A stretch of DNA of 64,000 nucleotides from DATKMP01 sp963790045 (GTDB lineage Bacteria; Bacteroidota; Ignavibacteria; UBA10030), in the NCBI GenBank assembly GCA_963790045.1, contig CAWBMS010000013.1:172748-236747 (forward strand), given 5' to 3'. Positions within the stretch are counted from its first letter, which is position 1. Every line of letters starts with the position of its first letter. The notes under the pieces are model-generated. The model did no database searches. It was not told where the DNA came from and saw nothing but the letters and a program-made list of their open reading frames with translations. This document shows, piece by piece, positions 37,473 to 45,671 of the stretch. Both the position numbers and the translations under genes were made by a program.

Positions 37473-38026
37473 CGTGGTAAAAAATTAATCCAGCATGGTG
37501 TGTATTCTTTAGGAAATCGTTTCTGCATTTCATCTCGGAAAGCAAACGCATCTGTTCGATCTTTAAATTTTCCTATACTCACTCGATATATTTTTGCTTT
37601 CGCGATATAGCTATTGAATACCGGCTGATCGGTAAATCGGGATTTGGCAGTTTTCTGTACACGCAAAGCGTTCGATGCACCGCGAAAGGCACCAATTTGT
37701 ACGGTGAATCCGGCATTGCTCGATCGATCAATGGGCAGAGAAATACGTGCCGCCGATTTTTTCTTTACAACAACCGATGCTCTTAAAGTATCTTGTTTCG
37801 ATTTAAATCTTGGCGCGGTATGATTTGTATGAGCATTGGAAAGCACGGTCGTGTCTTTCTTTACAACACGATGAGTGAAATGCCGTGTGGTATCGATTGG
37901 TCCTAAAATTTGAACAGGTATGCGTGCATGATCTCCACCGCCCGTGCCTTCTGATGAAATACATCCGGCAATGACACCCGCGATGCAGGTAAATCCTAAA
38001 AAAAGAAATACACGGTACAGTGCCAT
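37469..38026 (-). CDS. SPOR-domain lipoprotein
   Basis: The ATG at 38024-38026 is chosen because it opens a lipoprotein signal: MALYRVFLFLGFTCIAGVIA then the lipobox cysteine GC at residues 21-22. The open frame continues upstream over deoC and is not used. About 185 residues: a basic Ser/Thr-rich linker and a C-terminal SPOR repeat (NAGFTVQIGAFRGASNALRV, then AKIYRVSIGKFKDRTDAFAF). The mature protein is expected at the outer or inner membrane facing the periplasm. It is placed ten bases after deoC. Confidence 0.78.
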   Translation of the reverse strand: MALYRVFLFLGFTCIAGVIAGCISSEGTGGGDHARIPVQILGPIDTTRHFTHRVVKKDTTVLSNAHTNHTAPRFKSKQDTLRASVVVKKKSAARISLPIDRSSNAGFTVQIGAFRGASNALRVQKTAKSRFTDQPVFNSYIAKAKIYRVSIGKFKDRTDAFAFRDEMQKRFPKEYTPCWINFLPR

Positions 38027-38036
38027 CCGTTTAATC

Positions 38037-38726
38037 CTAATTTGATGTTGGAGCAGCTTGTTCACCTGTGACGATTTTGATACTTGCACTTGCACCGATA
38101 CGGCTTGCACCGGCAGCAACCAATGCACGCGCTTGTTCTTGCGTCCGAACGCCGCCTGATGCTTTGACGCCCATCGATGCACCGACTGTTCTTCGCATCA
38201 ACGCAATATCTTCTACTGTTGCGCCGCCTTTTGAAAATCCTGTCGATGTTTTCACAAAATCCGCACCGGCATTTTTTGCCAGCGTGCAGGCAACTCTTTT
38301 TTCCTCATCCGTGAGCAGGCATGTTTCAAGAATCACTTTTAAAATAGCATGAGAACGATGTGCTGCGTCAGCAACGGCGTGAATATCTTCTTCTACAAAT
38401 TTTGTGTCGCCGGATTTTAAGTAGCCGACATTCAACACCATATCGACTTCCGATGCACCATCACGAATTGCCTGCTCCGCTTCAAACACTTTTGCTGCGG
38501 TTGAAGTTGCACCCAACGGAAAACCAATCACCGTACATACTTTGACCCGTGTACCGGAAAGCAATTTCGCACTCAACAACACATACGATGGATTGATACA
38601 GACGCTGGCAAATCGATATTGACGGGCTTCGGCACAGAGTTTTTCAATTTCTGAATGCATCGCATCCGGTTTTAGCAACGTGTGATCGATGATCGCTGCA
38701 AGAGCTTTATCGAATTCTACAGGCAC
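38037..38726 (-). CDS. deoC: Deoxyribose-phosphate aldolase
   Basis: Cleaves 2-deoxyribose-5-phosphate to glyceraldehyde-3-phosphate and acetaldehyde. The 229 residues start at a GTG (38726). The family core is clear: IDHTLLKPDA, CTVIGFPLGATSTAAKVFEA, EVDMVLNVGYLKSG, the Schiff-base lysine in DFVKTSTGFSKGGAT and GVKASGGVRT. It works with DeoB (42105-43283, same strand) in nucleoside salvage. The -10 of a candidate promoter lies about 70 bases upstream. Confidence 0.96.
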   Translation of the reverse strand: MPVEFDKALAAIIDHTLLKPDAMHSEIEKLCAEARQYRFASVCINPSYVLLSAKLLSGTRVKVCTVIGFPLGATSTAAKVFEAEQAIRDGASEVDMVLNVGYLKSGDTKFVEEDIHAVADAAHRSHAILKVILETCLLTDEEKRVACTLAKNAGADFVKTSTGFSKGGATVEDIALMRRTVGASMGVKASGGVRTQEQARALVAAGASRIGASASIKIVTGEQAAPTSN

Positions 38727-38798
38727 AGGACCTATGATCCTTCCAAATTAACCGCTTATACTAAAAATTCTTTTTCTTTCTCAGAAACCGTTTGCCTA

Positions 38799-38826
38799 AA
38801 TATACGAGAATTATCTTGAGTTACAA
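38799..38826 (-). promoter_or_regulatory. Candidate promoter of deoC
   Basis: On the minus strand TTGTAA (38821-38826), 16 bases, TATATT (38799-38804), in the 120-base gap between fmt and deoC. Confidence 0.45.
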
Positions 38827-38846
38827 GTAATGAACATCAAACAATT

Positions 38847-39773
38847 TCATTCTAACACCTCGCCGGCTTCGATGTGATAGCCGCGTAAAAATTCTGCAAT
38901 CGACATTTTTTTTCGCCCTTCTTGTTGAATTTCAAGAACCGCAAGCGCATTTTCGTTCGTTCCTACTATGAAAGAATCGGTGGTGCGTTGAAGAACAACG
39001 CCGGCTTGTGCTGAAGAATTTTCAACGATCCTCGTCTTAAAAATCTTGATCGTTTTTCCTTTGTGTGTTGTCCACGCTGCAGGATGCGGCGAAAGACCCC
39101 GAATAAAATTATGAACTTTCTGTGCCGCTGCCTGCCATTGAATGCGGCAATCATCTTTAAAAATTTTCGGTGCGGGCGTGGCAAGGTTATTATTTTGCAG
39201 TTGCGGGTTTGTTTTTCCGTTCTCAATCATCTGAACGGTACGCAAAACTGTTTCTGCTCCAAGGAGAGAAAGCGCATCGTGTATTTCTCCGGCTGTTGCA
39301 TCCTGAGCAATCGGTATGCGTGCCTGCAATAAAATATTTCCCGTATCGACTTTTTCTTGCAGAAAAAATGTCGTGACGCCTGTTTCCGTTTCTCCATTGA
39401 TGATCGCCCAATTGATCGGCGCCGCGCCGCGATATTTTGGAAGAAGCGATGCATGCAAATTGAATGTTCCAAGTTTCGGCAGTGTAAATATTTCTGGGGG
39501 AAGAATACGAAATGCAACGACAACAATCAAATCCGGTTGAAGTTGTTGGAGTTGAGAAATGAAGGAGGCGTCCTTGAAATGCTCCGGTTGAAATACTGGA
39601 AGTTGATGCTGTGAAGCAAAATCTTTTACAGGCGTGAACGAAAGCTGCTGTCCTCTGCCACGCGGTTTATCCGGTGCCGTTACCACCGCCGCAACAGAAT
39701 AATGATGCTCCAGCAATGTTCGAAGACTTGGTACCGCAAAATCCGGCGTGCCCATAAAAACAATGCGCATCAT
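38847..39773 (-). CDS. fmt: Methionyl-tRNA formyltransferase
   Basis: Formylates initiator Met-tRNA. The 308 residues show RIVFMGTPDFAVPSLRTLLE, the formyl-folate site (FNLHASLLPKYRGAAPINWA, with Asn, His and the later Asp in KVDTGNILLQ) and the C-terminal OB-like tRNA domain with IRGLSPHPAAWT. The start is two bases after the def stop, the common def-fmt pair. Confidence 0.97.
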   Translation of the reverse strand: MMRIVFMGTPDFAVPSLRTLLEHHYSVAAVVTAPDKPRGRGQQLSFTPVKDFASQHQLPVFQPEHFKDASFISQLQQLQPDLIVVVAFRILPPEIFTLPKLGTFNLHASLLPKYRGAAPINWAIINGETETGVTTFFLQEKVDTGNILLQARIPIAQDATAGEIHDALSLLGAETVLRTVQMIENGKTNPQLQNNNLATPAPKIFKDDCRIQWQAAAQKVHNFIRGLSPHPAAWTTHKGKTIKIFKTRIVENSSAQAGVVLQRTTDSFIVGTNENALAVLEIQQEGRKKMSIAEFLRGYHIEAGEVLE

Positions 39774-39775
39774 CG

Positions 39776-40366
39776 TTACTCCCGTGCAATTACCGGATAG
39801 GATGTTTCGATTTCATTTTTTTTGATCGCATTTAATTTCGATTTTAGCAAAGCGCGTTTTGCTGCTCCAAGGTGATCGATAAACAACACGCCATTGAGAT
39901 GATCGAATTCATGCTGAATGACGCGCGCCAATAATCCATCCGCAAAAATTTCATGCTCTTGAAAATCCGCATCGCGATAGCGCACACGGACTTTTTCCGG
40001 ACGATCCACCATCGCGTGAATATCGGGAATACTCAAGCATCCTTCTTGTAGTGAAATACTTCCTTCTTCAAGAAGAATTTCTGGATTGATCATGGCAATC
40101 GTTCGCGGCAACTCCGGCGATGTTGGATGCTTTGCATCTTCTTGTTCACCTTCCACATTGTCTTCGCTGACATCGACAATATCGACCACAAGAATCCGGC
40201 GCAAATCTCCCACTTGCGTTGCCGCCAATCCGATGCCGTTCGCTTCGTGCATCGTTTCAAACATATCGTAAATCAATTTGACGGTGGAATTATCCAATTC
40301 CTTCACTGGTTTCGTTTTTTTCTTCAGCACTTCTGTGCCGTATAAATAAATAGGTAAGATAGACAT
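39776..40366 (-). CDS. def: Peptide deformylase
   Basis: Metallo-enzyme that removes the formyl group from new proteins. The 196 residues carry all three motifs: GIGLAATQVG, EGCLSIPDI (metal Cys) and VIQHEFDHLNGVLF (two metal His and catalytic Glu). An insert of about 20 acidic residues (VSEDNVEGEQEDAKHPTSPE) lies between strands, as in some Bacteroidota enzymes. It pairs with fmt directly downstream. Confidence 0.97.
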   Translation of the reverse strand: MSILPIYLYGTEVLKKKTKPVKELDNSTVKLIYDMFETMHEANGIGLAATQVGDLRRILVVDIVDVSEDNVEGEQEDAKHPTSPELPRTIAMINPEILLEEGSISLQEGCLSIPDIHAMVDRPEKVRVRYRDADFQEHEIFADGLLARVIQHEFDHLNGVLFIDHLGAAKRALLKSKLNAIKKNEIETSYPVIARE

Positions 40367-40387
40367 TATGTGAACAGAACCTTTCTG

Positions 40388-41023
40388 TTAATCCATTACT
40401 CTGCGTGCACACTCGTAACGTTTCGAAAAGTACGCGCTTTGCAGCGACGAAATGGTAACACCGAGCGAGACGCTTGCGTGCGCAAACAAATCATCGCCAA
40501 GATAGATGCCGACATGCGAAACCGTTTCGCCCGTAGTATTAAAAAAAACCAGATCGCCAAATTTTAATTTTTCAAAATCTACCGGTGTACCGATTTTCGC
40601 TTGTTCGGCACTGGAACGCGGCAGCATCACACCGACAGAATTTTTATACACGGTCATCGTGTAGCCGGAACAATCCATGCCTTCCGCACTACTTCCGCCA
40701 TGCAAATACGGGACGCCCATATACTTCGAAATTTCACGCATCATCTTGCTTTGATCCAACGGCTTGATCGCAGAATTTTTTTCCTGTTTAAAATCTCTTT
40801 GGCCATTCGTGATGCGCTCGACTTCCTTTGTATCGACTTTTTTATCATCTTCTTTTTTTTCTTCAGCTGCTTCTTGCGAAGAAAATCGCGGTTCATGGTT
40901 TACCGGCGGAGTTTCTTTTTGTTTTTTTTCATACGTGCCAAAACGGGGCGCGCCAGTTCCGCATCCGATGAAAACCATGGCAAGCACCAACCAAAAACTC
41001 GCTATGATGATTTTCGGATACAC
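40388..41023 (-). CDS. NlpC/P60-family lipoprotein peptidase
   Basis: Probable cell-wall endopeptidase cleaving peptide stems. I use the GTG at 41021-41023, which opens a lipoprotein signal (VYPKIIIASFWLVLAMVFIG then Cys). The longer frame to 41206 would read through the rpoD terminator hairpin and into rpoD. After a Lys/Glu-rich linker (residues about 30-85) the C-terminal NlpC/P60 domain has the catalytic triad in MDCSGYTMTVY (Cys), SHVGIYLGDDLFAHAS (His) and a following polar residue. Family function is known; its partners are not. Confidence 0.85.
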   Translation of the reverse strand: MYPKIIIASFWLVLAMVFIGCGTGAPRFGTYEKKQKETPPVNHEPRFSSQEAAEEKKEDDKKVDTKEVERITNGQRDFKQEKNSAIKPLDQSKMMREISKYMGVPYLHGGSSAEGMDCSGYTMTVYKNSVGVMLPRSSAEQAKIGTPVDFEKLKFGDLVFFNTTGETVSHVGIYLGDDLFAHASVSLGVTISSLQSAYFSKRYECARRVMD

Positions 41024-41043
41024 GATTGCAAATTTTCTTCTAA

Positions 41044-41074
41044 CGAAAAAGCCCTGCACACACAGGGCTTTTCG
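41044..41074 (-). terminator. Terminator downstream of rpoD
   Basis: CGAAAAAGCCCTG (41044-41056) pairs with CAGGGCTTTTCG (41063-41074) around CACACA; the minus-strand end is CTTTTTCG. It lies 50 bases after the rpoD stop and just upstream of the lipoprotein gene. Confidence 0.7.
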
Positions 41075-41123
41075 ATATTCGAAGATGTCGAGTAGTTGAC
41101 GCATGCGAGCACACGGCAACATC

Positions 41124-41978
41124 TTATCCAAGATAGGCACGCAATACTTTACTGCGTGATGCGTGACGTAAACGGCGAATTGCTTTTTCTTTAATCTGCC
41201 GAACACGTTCGCGTGTGAGATTGAATTTTTCGCCGATCTCTTCCAGCGTTAACGAATGTTCCTGCTCAAGTCCAAAATATAATTTGATGACTTGCGCTTC
41301 GCGTTCACTCAACGTCGCCAACGCGCGCCGGACTTCTTCGCGCAACGACTCTTCCATCAAGGTGGAATCGGGAGTCGGCTGGCGATTGTCTTGAATCACA
41401 TCTAACAAGCGATTGTCTTCGCCTTGCGCAAACGGCGCATCCATCGAAAGATGCCGGCCGGAAATTTTCAGCGTATCGGAAACTTCAAAGAGCGACATAT
41501 CCAATTCTTCAGCCAACTCGCTGGCGCTTGGTTCACGTTCAAATTCTTGTTCGAGTGTACTAAACGCTTTTCCGATTTTATTCAACGCGCCGACACGATT
41601 CAACGGCAAACGGACAATGCGGGATTGTTCTGCGAGCGCCTGAAGAATCGATTGACGAATCCACCACACCGCGTACGAAATAAATTTGAATCCGCGCGTT
41701 TCATCGAACCGCTTCGCCGCTTTGATCAAACCGAGATTTCCTTCGTTGATCAAATCACCTAACGATAGACCTTGGTTTTGATATTGCTTCGCGACGCTGA
41801 CCACGAAACGCAAATTGGCTTTCGTCAATTTCTCGAGCGCTTTTTGATCGCCCTTTTTGATTCGCTGCGCAAGATTGATTTCTTCCTGCGGCGAAAGCAG
41901 ATCGACCTTGCCGATCTCTTGCAGGTATTTATCTAACGATTGACTTTCACGATTTGTATATTGTTTGCTAATTTTCAC
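41124..41978 (-). CDS. rpoD: Primary RNA polymerase sigma factor, Bacteroidota type
   Basis: Housekeeping sigma70 lacking the acidic region 1.1. The GTG at 41976-41978 is preferred: AAGGA lies eight bases upstream and the product begins like other short SigA proteins (KISKQYTNRESQSLDKYLQE). An in-frame ATG at 42035 is the alternative. About 284 residues: region 1.2 (YLQEIGKVDLLSPQEEINLA), 2 (NLRFVVSVAKQYQNQGLSLG, then YAVWWIRQSILQALAEQ), 3, and 4 (LTLEEIGEKFNLTRERVRQI). Region 4.2 would read the -35 boxes seen in this window. Confidence 0.95.
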   Translation of the reverse strand: MKISKQYTNRESQSLDKYLQEIGKVDLLSPQEEINLAQRIKKGDQKALEKLTKANLRFVVSVAKQYQNQGLSLGDLINEGNLGLIKAAKRFDETRGFKFISYAVWWIRQSILQALAEQSRIVRLPLNRVGALNKIGKAFSTLEQEFEREPSASELAEELDMSLFEVSDTLKISGRHLSMDAPFAQGEDNRLLDVIQDNRQPTPDSTLMEESLREEVRRALATLSEREAQVIKLYFGLEQEHSLTLEEIGEKFNLTRERVRQIKEKAIRRLRHASRSKVLRAYLG

Positions 41979-42104
41979 TCTTTTTTCCTTTTCAACTTTT
42001 TCGTACGAATCAATCTGATCCTTACCTATTAACACGAAAAATCATCATAAAAGTTCTCTCTTATTTATTAGACTCTTTTAATGATGAATTCGTTTCAAAA
42101 TTTC

Positions 42105-43283
42105 TTATATCACAAGCGAAAGAAAACTTTCTCCCGCTATGGATGCTGAAACACCGAAAAATTCTGCGACAGTTTTTCCGGCATCGGCAAACGAACTGCG
42201 TGTGCCGATATTGACATTGCGCTTTCCTGTTTTGCTGAAACACAACATCGGCACATATTCACGGGAATGATCCGTGCTGTGATCCGTTGGATCGTTGCCG
42301 TGGTCTGCGGTCAGCATCAGCAAGTCGCCATCTGCAAGTGTATTTTGGATTTCCGGCAGCGCAGTATCGAATTCTTCAAGCGCGTGGGCGAACCCTTTTG
42401 CATCTTGCCGGTGTCCGAATAACATATCGAAATCCACAAGGTTCGCCATCAAAAATCCGGACGACATTTTCTTTCCTTGCCTGATAATCTCTTCAATTCC
42501 TTGCGCATTAGATTTTGTGTGAATTTTTTCTCGCAATCCTCTGCCGGTAAAAAGATCATCGATTTTTCCAATCGCAACAGTATCGATGTTGTTTTCAAAT
42601 AAAACATCGAGCACGGTATGCGATGGCGGCTCAACAGCAAAATCACGCCGATTCGGTGTTCGTGTATAATTGCCGCTGGTGCCGATAAACGGACGCGCAA
42701 TCACACGCCCGACACGATGCTCGCCGATAACAACTTGCTCGCGCGTCTTCTTACAAATATCGTACAACTGTTCCAGCGAAATAACGTCTTGATGCGCAGC
42801 AATTTGAAACACCGAATCGCCGGACGTGTACACAATCGGAAATCCCGTGCGCACATGTTCATCGCCCAACTCTTTGATAATTTCCGTTCCGGATGCTGGT
42901 TTGTTTCCTAAAAAACCTTTGCACCCCGTCTCGCGAAGAAATATTTTCAACAATTCAGCGGGAAATCCTTGAGGATATAACGGAAATTGCTTTTCCGTTA
43001 TAATGCCCGCAAGTTCCCAATGGCCGGTCGTGCTGTCTTTACCTTTGGATCGTTCTGCCATTTTTCCATAGCATCCGCTTGCGGATGCTTCACGGCTAAT
43101 GCCGTACAATTCAGAAATATTTCCAAGACCAAGATGCGATAAGTTCGGAAGCTTCAATCCGCCGACGGCACGCGCAATATTGCCCAGCGTGTTCGTTCCG
43201 CGATCACCATACTCGGCAGCATCCGGCAATTCACCGATGCCAACACCATCCAGCACGATGAATATTATTTTTTTCGATTGCAA
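42105..43283 (-). CDS. deoB: Phosphopentomutase
   Basis: Interconverts ribose/deoxyribose 1- and 5-phosphates; alkaline-phosphatase superfamily with two Mn. In 392 residues: metal Asp and catalytic Thr region FIVLDGVGIGELPDA, DRGTNTLGNIA, then the cap domain and TADHGNDPTDHSTDHSREYV with metal Asp/His. Together with deoC it completes deoxynucleoside breakdown. The start lies 24 bases after the small zinc-ribbon gene stop. Confidence 0.97.
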   Translation of the reverse strand: MQSKKIIFIVLDGVGIGELPDAAEYGDRGTNTLGNIARAVGGLKLPNLSHLGLGNISELYGISREASASGCYGKMAERSKGKDSTTGHWELAGIITEKQFPLYPQGFPAELLKIFLRETGCKGFLGNKPASGTEIIKELGDEHVRTGFPIVYTSGDSVFQIAAHQDVISLEQLYDICKKTREQVVIGEHRVGRVIARPFIGTSGNYTRTPNRRDFAVEPPSHTVLDVLFENNIDTVAIGKIDDLFTGRGLREKIHTKSNAQGIEEIIRQGKKMSSGFLMANLVDFDMLFGHRQDAKGFAHALEEFDTALPEIQNTLADGDLLMLTADHGNDPTDHSTDHSREYVPMLCFSKTGKRNVNIGTRSSFADAGKTVAEFFGVSASIAGESFLSLVI

Positions 43284-43307
43284 GCGCTTTGCTCTTGTAC
43301 GAACAAT

Positions 43308-43502
43308 TTATCCGTAGATTTCCTTTTCGTTGCACTTACACACTTGCACGCGCGTTCGGTTGAAACGATACGAACCGTGCGCCGAACGGACGGATTGCAC
43401 ATACAAAATTGCTGTTCGCGCCGTACCACATTTTGGACATTTCACACCGCGTTCTTGTGATGCTTTTTTTGCTTTTTCAGCAAAGTCTGTTTGTTTTGCC
43501 AT
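43308..43502 (-). CDS. Small zinc-ribbon-like protein
   Basis: 64 residues, basic. An N-terminal helix (FAEKAKKASQERG) is followed by CPKCG, a beta-like stretch and a C-terminal CKC, together able to bind one zinc (CxxC and CxC). The function is unknown. The frame is credible because of its position between two same-strand genes with short gaps (24 and 32 bases) and its cysteine pattern, but nothing else supports a role. Confidence 0.6.
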   Translation of the reverse strand: MAKQTDFAEKAKKASQERGVKCPKCGTARTAILYVQSVRSAHGSYRFNRTRVQVCKCNEKEIYG

Positions 43503-43534
43503 TTACTACTCCATGTGTATTGATAAAAAAATAA

Positions 43535-45472
43535 TTAATAAACTCGTACAATATTGCCGCCGGCTTCGATAGCTTTATGCAGCACACGTTCGGCGTTTTC
43601 CAATAATTGTATGTCGGAACCTTCCACAAGCGCACCCGACACACCGACACTCACGGTAACGGAAAAACTTTTGTTTTCGATATTCATAATATTGCTGGCG
43701 ATATTTTTGCGGATTTTTTCTGCCCACAACGATGCTTCGTTCGAGGTCGTATGTACCAGCACAACGCTGAAGACTTGATGATCGTACCGCCCTACAATAT
43801 CATACGAACGTACAGACGATTTGATCATACGCCCAACATTTTGCAAGACAAATTCGAATGCGTCTCTTCCCTGTTTCGCAATCTGTTCTTCCATATGATC
43901 GATTGAAATCAGCACAATAGAAAGTTCGGTACTAAAATCATTGGAACGCGTTACCTCTTCCTGCAACCGGTCAAGAAAATATTTTTTCGTTGCAACACCG
44001 GTTGTTTCATCCACGGTCACAAAATTGTGCATGACTTCCGTCAAACTTAACACTTCTAATGCCCACGATGCAACTTCCGTGAGTTTTTGCATCAGCTTAA
44101 CATCAGCATCGGAATACGCTTTGGTATCTTTACTTTCTACCACCAGCACACCGTAGCATCGTGTCAGCGAATTGAGCGGAACCAACAATAATGCGCCTTT
44201 GGAATCGCATCGTTCAGCGGGATAAAAACGCGGGCCGCTCACTAAATTTAAATTTTCCACCACTTGCGGTACAGAAGATTGAATAACGCCCGCAACTAAA
44301 CTTTGTTCCGCATCGACCTCGCTGAGCAACGGCACATACGAATCGTTCATACGGTTCAGCACGTGCTGCACAACCCACGCATTTCGTGATTCGTTATACA
44401 ACACCACCGTAATATAATCCCATGGAATCAATCGCGATGCTTCATCGGTCAGCGACTGAGTAACGGTGGGAATGGAAAAATCCATGCTCAAGCGTTCGCG
44501 CATTCGTCCCAGCGACCGTAAGACTTCGGAATCGATCAGCAAATCATATTTCGATGTATAACTTCGGATGAGCGTTGAAATCATTTTCGCTACCTGCGCC
44601 ATCGATGTCATAGTTTCTGCACCATAGGCATCTGCTTCGCGGCAATCCATGATCAGTACGGCAACCGGCAGTTGTTCTTTTTCAAAATGACCGGCATAAA
44701 AAATCGGCACGCCGACAAAGGTTTTCACATCTTCCTTGCCTTCGTAATATGGCAGCACTTCCGCTTGCGAAAGCGCGTTCACATAATTCACGATTTGCGG
44801 TCTGCCTGCAGTAGCAACCTGACTCGGTAAATCACCACCCAGCGGCAGCCGCTGATGAGTGCTGAACACTTCGCTTTCCGTTACATGATTTTCTAAAACC
44901 AATTGTTGCTTCTCGCGATTAATCCAAAAGAGCGCAACGGTATGCGCAAAATGTACTTCTTTCACAACCGTTAAAACGCGTTTAATGAGAATATTAAATT
45001 CTGCACGCGGCCCGTTTTCTGTTGTCTCCGCATCTTGCGAATCAATAAATTCTGTCAACTCAAATGTTGTCGCACTGGATTTTTCGGCTGCATGCACAAT
45101 GGGACCTGCACTCGGCATCGCTATATGCGGTTTTGGCGCCGAGTCTTCTACAAAATCAATTTTGTATTGACCCGCTGCCTGAAAATCATCGAAGATGAGT
45201 TTTTTCATATCCTGTCCGTTCTCCTTCTGTGTGAAAGAATCATCGGATGAAGCAGAATGTTGTAATTGCGATTTTTTTCCAATGCGCATCACGATTGAAA
45301 GTGCAACAAGCGCACCGGAGAGCAACAAGACCACTGCTTTCCATGGACTGTCTGATATCAGCAGCCCAAACAAAAACAAGGCAATACCTGCGCACACGAC
45401 AAGTTTTTGTACAAGCGTGAATGATCCGATCCAAGAGCGAACGGTGTTAAATCGTGTGACGTATGGCATCAA
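43535..45472 (-). CDS. Membrane-anchored double-GAF protein with degenerate GGDEF domain
   Basis: 645 residues. Two membrane helices (about 23-40 and 44-62), an acidic linker, a GAF-like domain (about 155-300: LFWINREKQQLVLENHVTES, KTFVGVPIFYAGHF), a second GAF (about 320-470: YITVVLYNESRNAWVVQHVL, GALLLVPLNSL) and a C-terminal GGDEF-fold domain (DETTGVATKKYFLDRLQEEV, TVSVGVSGAL). The catalytic GG(D/E)EF is replaced by GRYDHQ, so cyclic-di-GMP synthesis is unlikely. It may act as a sensor scaffold or nucleotide-binding receptor. Confidence 0.82.
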   Translation of the reverse strand: MMPYVTRFNTVRSWIGSFTLVQKLVVCAGIALFLFGLLISDSPWKAVVLLLSGALVALSIVMRIGKKSQLQHSASSDDSFTQKENGQDMKKLIFDDFQAAGQYKIDFVEDSAPKPHIAMPSAGPIVHAAEKSSATTFELTEFIDSQDAETTENGPRAEFNILIKRVLTVVKEVHFAHTVALFWINREKQQLVLENHVTESEVFSTHQRLPLGGDLPSQVATAGRPQIVNYVNALSQAEVLPYYEGKEDVKTFVGVPIFYAGHFEKEQLPVAVLIMDCREADAYGAETMTSMAQVAKMISTLIRSYTSKYDLLIDSEVLRSLGRMRERLSMDFSIPTVTQSLTDEASRLIPWDYITVVLYNESRNAWVVQHVLNRMNDSYVPLLSEVDAEQSLVAGVIQSSVPQVVENLNLVSGPRFYPAERCDSKGALLLVPLNSLTRCYGVLVVESKDTKAYSDADVKLMQKLTEVASWALEVLSLTEVMHNFVTVDETTGVATKKYFLDRLQEEVTRSNDFSTELSIVLISIDHMEEQIAKQGRDAFEFVLQNVGRMIKSSVRSYDIVGRYDHQVFSVVLVHTTSNEASLWAEKIRKNIASNIMNIENKSFSVTVSVGVSGALVEGSDIQLLENAERVLHKAIEAGGNIVRVY

Positions 45473-45510
45473 GTCTTTTCGTCGTTATAGTTGCCCTCAA
45501 GTTGTTTTAA

Positions 45511-45539
45511 ATTTAGCGATTTATGCCAGAAAAGTCAAC
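45511..45539 (-). promoter_or_regulatory. Promoter of the GAF-GGDEF gene
   Basis: On the minus strand TTGACT (45534-45539), 17 bases, TAAATT (45511-45516), about 39 bases before the start codon. Confidence 0.55.
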
Positions 45540-45596
45540 CAATTCATCCGAGAACATGCTCCATAAAATCCACAGCACTTTGTTTTTTCACAACGC

Positions 45597-45625
45597 TTGC
45601 GAGTCGGATATTTTTTATCTAATTT
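45597..45625 (+). promoter_or_regulatory. Candidate promoter of the ManC-PMM fusion gene
   Basis: TTGCGA (45597-45602), 17 bases, TAATTT (45620-45625), about 46 bases before the ATG; divergent from the GAF-GGDEF promoter. Confidence 0.4.
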
Positions 45626-45671
45626 TATAATATAACTTAATGCTAAACTTATTCATCGGGCACAACGTTCT

